Assembly (NCBI RefSeq): GCF_000328475.2
Contig: NC_026478.1
Location: 682,001 to 746,000, forward strand
From: Mycosarcoma maydis
Lineage: Eukaryota; Basidiomycota; Ustilaginomycetes; Ustilaginales
Direction of reading: 5' to 3'
DNA: 64,000 nucleotides
Position 1 is the stretch's first letter; each line of letters starts with the position of its first letter. Of this stretch, positions 60,635-64,000 are shown in pieces. The position numbers were made by a program, and so were the translations under genes. A model generated the notes under the pieces. That model did not search any database. It saw nothing but the letters and a program-made list of their open reading frames with translations, and had not been told where the DNA came from.

Positions 60635-63592
60635 ATGGCTACTCTCCTCTCCTCACCCCTCGCTACGGCGCCCAAGTTCGATCTCTTTCAGCCGCCTAGC
60701 TCGCCCAAGTGCTACGCCAACGATGAACTCCCCGCCGATTTTGACAAGTCCTTCGGCTCCTCCATGTCCATCTCGGACTCGTTGGATGGTCACACTTCTC
60801 ACGCCTTCCCCACCTTGGTCCTCCCCCCTCAGCCTCTGCTCTTCGGTGGCAGCCTTGGCCTCGCCCAGAGCCTCGCTTCATCCAACCGCACCCAGTCATC
60901 CTATCATTCTTCCGCATTGGCCGAACCATCTCAGCACCACCACCAATACCTCGCCAGACCCTCGCCACGCCATACCCACTCGCTCGGCGCTGCCATGGGA
61001 ACCACTCTCAATACGCGTCCTCATGGTCTCGCAGCAAAGATGAGCTCTCCCACGGACATGGACATCTCGCCCGCTCCCGTCGCGGCTCAAGTCTCCCACG
61101 TACGTCCCTCGCCCTCAGAAGCTCTACCAAAGCTTATGGACAGCATCCACGTCGGTGCGCCCTCCGACGCTACCGCCACCAACGACCGCCTTCATCCCGT
61201 CCTGCGTGGTTCCAGCCGTGCCAGACCCGTCGCTACCGAGCGCAAGTCTTCGCTTCAGCTGGCCCACGCCATGTCTTCGCGCCACTTTGGCGCCGAAATC
61301 ACGCTCAACTCGCAACGCATATTTGCCCACCAACAGGATCTGCTAAGCAGTCCAGACAAGGAGCCTCCACCCAAGCGCAGACCTAACTCGCTTCCTACAA
61401 GACAGAGTGAAGCCAATGAGCGCATCTCTCAGCTCTCTTCAGCCCTCATGGGCGTCGCATCCGCCAAACCAAGCACGGCACTCCCCGCCCCTTTTTCGAA
61501 TCGCGATGCCTGCTTCGGTGCTCCCTCCACCTCTTCCAATCCCAGCACCAGTTTTGCTGCGCGCAACCGTCTGTCTGATTCGGGTCTCGTTCTCGACCGA
61601 CGCCTCAGCAAGCGCTCCTCTCGTCCAGGCTCGGCAGAGTCCTTCTTTGAAGATGTAGAGAACGAGCTGGGTGCCAACCACCCGCTACCGCAAGACGACG
61701 ACGACGACGAGGATGCCGACGACATCAACCCCTCCCCTTCACCGTCCATGAACTCGCTCTCGGGCGCTATAGCTGGTTACTTTTACGATCCACTCTCGCC
61801 TGAAAAGCTCGCAAGCAGGCTCGGCATGCCACCTGTTGACGGTCCCAATCTGCTCGCTGCCATGTCCAACACGGATGCTTCGCCCAGCGTCGTCTCTTCC
61901 CCGCCTGCCTCATCTCCCTGCACCCGCATGCCTCCGCCCAAGCGCACTACCTCGCTCGGTACTCGCGCATTTGAGCGTGCCAACACTGTAGCTGTCGTGC
62001 CCAGGGCAGCTTCCGCCTCCAGCTCAAGCTCAGGTATCGGTGCGCTGCGTACCACATTAGGCAAGCGTGCCAACCCCTACGTCAAGCGTCCCTCGCTAAT
62101 CAATGATCAGCCTGCCATCCAGAGCGCCTATCCGGTGCTTGGCATCAACGGTCAGACCAACAGGGTCTCCCGCCCCACTGCTCCCGCACCTCGCCGATGC
62201 GTCTCTGCCTTTGATCAGAGCTCCGTGCTCGCAAGCGCAGCCGCTTCCAAGCCGAGTGCCAATGCCAGTAGTATCAGCGTCGACTCGCCCATCTCCCCTG
62301 ACCGTCGTCGTTCCCAGCTTTCCGGTCACAGCGAGGTGACGGATGCCAATGGCTCACCCATCGCACCTGCGATGCGAGCCCGCACGCGCCCCCATTATTT
62401 ACGCCGCGGCAGCAAGGACGATAGCTCGCCGCTTGCCTATGGTACAGGCATGAAGCGCAGCAGCTCGAGAGGCAACGATACCATGGTCGACGACTTGGCG
62501 CTTGGTGACCCCGCTTACGCCAACTCACCTGCCAGCGCTGAGAGCCTTCCCGGCTTTGGTGCTTCTGAAAAGGAGGGCAAGATCCTTCCCTGTTTCAACG
62601 TCAAGGATGACGGACTCATGAGGATCACCCCGCAGACCATGACGGACTTGCTCGCTGGTAAATACACCAACGCCATCATGAGCTATCAAGTGGTCGACTG
62701 CCGGTTTGGCTACGAATACCAAGGCGGTCATATCCCCGGTGCCATCAATCTGAGTACGGTCCAACGCGTCGTTGGTCATTTTCTCCAGCCAGGGCTGGGA
62801 CGCCACGCGAATGGCGAGCCGCTTCCTCCACGATCGCAGAGTGGAAAGCCGGACAAGTTTGGCAACCGACGCAAGCACGTTCTCGTTTTCCATTGCGAGT
62901 TCAGCTGCAAGCGTGCTCCCACCATGGCGCTAGCGTTGCGACAGGCCGATCGAGGTCTCGCGCACGACTACCCCAACTGCCACTTCCCCGAGATCTACAT
63001 TCTACAGGGCGGCTACTGCAACTTTTTCCAGTCGTACGCCCAGCTATGTCAGCCTCAGCAGTACGTTCGCATGGACGATCCACGCTTTTTGGCAAGCAGA
63101 TCCACTGAGCTGCACGGATTCAGGAAGCAATTTTCGCGCCATCGCAGTTTCACCTACGGTGAAGGCAAGAGGCAGTCAATAGGCACCAACGCGGCTTCGA
63201 GAGGCGGCGCCGCTGCCCGGCAGTCGATCAAGGAAGAGGAAGATTCGACCTCGATCATGGAGGAGTCGCCCTGTCCTGGAGGAGCTTCGATGAAGCTCAG
63301 TGCTCGAGCTATGTCTGCGGTGCAAGTAGCGCACAGGCTCGACGCAACCACTTTGACTGCCGTGGACGAAAGCGCAGCTCCGGCTTTGGCGGTGGGCGCG
63401 GGCGATACCAGCTTTGGCAGTGTCGGCGACTCGTCCTTCGAAGACGGTATTGGCGATTCTCCGTGTGCTGCCGCCGGCAGTCGTAAACCTGCCATGATCC
63501 TGCTCGCTCAAATGGGTGCGCTGGGTGGTGCGCGTCGACCTTTGCTTCGAGCTGGTACCACGGGCAACATCTTGTCGCGACATATGTCTTGA
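60635..63592 (+). CDS. cdc25: Cdc25-family mitotic inducer phosphatase
   Basis: 985 residues. Cdc25 removes inhibitory phosphates from Cdk1 to trigger mitosis. The C-terminal rhodanese-like catalytic domain (about 680-830) has VVDCRFGYEYQGGHIPGAIN (the conserved DCR..YEY..GHI) and the active-site loop HCEFSCKRAPTMA, i.e. HCx5R with Cys754; then YPNCHFPEIYILQGGYCNFF, also conserved. The N-terminal ~650 residues are Ser/Pro-rich with many SP sites, as expected for phospho-regulation, and a short acidic DDDDDEDADD run. The ATG at 60635 is the first in frame; the 11 codons before it are not needed. In U. maydis a Cdc25 controls G2 during filament formation; that parallel is from knowledge of the family. 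Confidence 0.94.
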   Translation: MATLLSSPLATAPKFDLFQPPSSPKCYANDELPADFDKSFGSSMSISDSLDGHTSHAFPTLVLPPQPLLFGGSLGLAQSLASSNRTQSSYHSSALAEPSQHHHQYLARPSPRHTHSLGAAMGTTLNTRPHGLAAKMSSPTDMDISPAPVAAQVSHVRPSPSEALPKLMDSIHVGAPSDATATNDRLHPVLRGSSRARPVATERKSSLQLAHAMSSRHFGAEITLNSQRIFAHQQDLLSSPDKEPPPKRRPNSLPTRQSEANERISQLSSALMGVASAKPSTALPAPFSNRDACFGAPSTSSNPSTSFAARNRLSDSGLVLDRRLSKRSSRPGSAESFFEDVENELGANHPLPQDDDDDEDADDINPSPSPSMNSLSGAIAGYFYDPLSPEKLASRLGMPPVDGPNLLAAMSNTDASPSVVSSPPASSPCTRMPPPKRTTSLGTRAFERANTVAVVPRAASASSSSSGIGALRTTLGKRANPYVKRPSLINDQPAIQSAYPVLGINGQTNRVSRPTAPAPRRCVSAFDQSSVLASAAASKPSANASSISVDSPISPDRRRSQLSGHSEVTDANGSPIAPAMRARTRPHYLRRGSKDDSSPLAYGTGMKRSSSRGNDTMVDDLALGDPAYANSPASAESLPGFGASEKEGKILPCFNVKDDGLMRITPQTMTDLLAGKYTNAIMSYQVVDCRFGYEYQGGHIPGAINLSTVQRVVGHFLQPGLGRHANGEPLPPRSQSGKPDKFGNRRKHVLVFHCEFSCKRAPTMALALRQADRGLAHDYPNCHFPEIYILQGGYCNFFQSYAQLCQPQQYVRMDDPRFLASRSTELHGFRKQFSRHRSFTYGEGKRQSIGTNAASRGGAAARQSIKEEEDSTSIMEESPCPGGASMKLSARAMSAVQVAHRLDATTLTAVDESAAPALAVGAGDTSFGSVGDSSFEDGIGDSPCAAAGSRKPAMILLAQMGALGGARRPLLRAGTTGNILSRHMS

Positions 63593-64000
63593 CGTGCTTC
63601 GCCAGCAGCATGTCGCAGCCGACGACATACATTGGCTTCATGTTTTCCTTTGCATTCCATATACCTTCCATCTGCACTTGCATTTCATTTCTGGCTCTAT
63701 TGCGCATCTCTGCATCTACTTGTTTTCATTCAATGCATTTCGTCTATTGGAACTGAGACAAAGTGTGAGTCACGAGTGTGTCAGGTGAAAGGAGCGATTG
63801 AGGAGGGCAGCGGATGATTGCGCAAGTGGAGGTTTTGAACTCCGATGAAGCGTGAGATGAGGCGAACAATCGCGCGAACATGGTGCAACGACCTACAGTA
63901 CTGTAAGTTTACGTTAGCAGATGCGGCGATATCTGACGTCGCACGTTGCACGTTGTTGCGGTGATGGAGGGGGCGGGCCGAGAGGCATTTGTGGTTGCAA
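63593..64000. other. 3' flank of cdc25
   Basis: Downstream spacer to the window end. A CACGTTG repeat (gcacgttgcacgttgttgcg) lies near 63941-63960. No gene start is visible. Confidence 0.55.

Overview
The window looks like nuclear DNA of a basidiomycete smut fungus (Ustilaginales; Ustilago, Sporisorium or Pseudozyma type). The grounds are gene content (Atg15, Pol5, Elp3, Cdc25, a JSN1-type RRM/PUF protein, a DUF6534 membrane protein, a basidiomycete-style Zap1-like zinc-finger protein), mostly intronless long ORFs with a few short GT-AG introns, and a heptamer repeat (TCGTGAA/TTCACGA and variants) found in most of the longer spacers. The species is inferred from memory of family features, not from a search. 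The sequence is draft: 100 N lie at 37215-37314.

Layout. 0-11 kb: 3' part of a GAS2-domain gene, a five-exon SDR, a fasciclin-repeat membrane protein, a RING-CH membrane protein and Elp3. 11-20 kb: mitochondrial glycine-cleavage H protein, a 3.7 kb gene-poor stretch, a DUF6534 membrane protein, a mitochondrial carrier and an NDUFAF3-like protein. 20-31 kb: Zap1-like factor, Pdx1, Rpa34-like Pol I subunit with a spliced 40-codon ORF just upstream, a membrane-anchored SDR and an unrecognised acidic protein. 31-47 kb: JSN1-type RRM/PUF protein, the assembly gap, a large disordered protein, Atg15, Tvp38-family protein and Coa1. 47-64 kb: Yck/Cki1-type casein kinase I, Pol5, a 5 kb sparse stretch holding one doubtful ORF, and Cdc25.

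The genes are ordinary eukaryotic housekeeping neighbours with no cluster-like metabolic logic. Loose themes are mitochondrial function (GcvH, Pdx1, NDUFAF3, Coa1, carrier), ribosome and translation supply (Rpa34, Pol5, Elp3) and cell-cycle or membrane signalling (Cdc25, casein kinase I). No transposon ORF, CRISPR array, rRNA or convincing tRNA was found. The most unusual signals are the spacer heptamer family with its two large arrays, two micro-exons (19 and 23 nt) that encode cofactor-site residues, the spliced microprotein 44 bp upstream of the Rpa34 start, and a phase-neutral 72 nt intron just before the membrane segment of the fasciclin protein.
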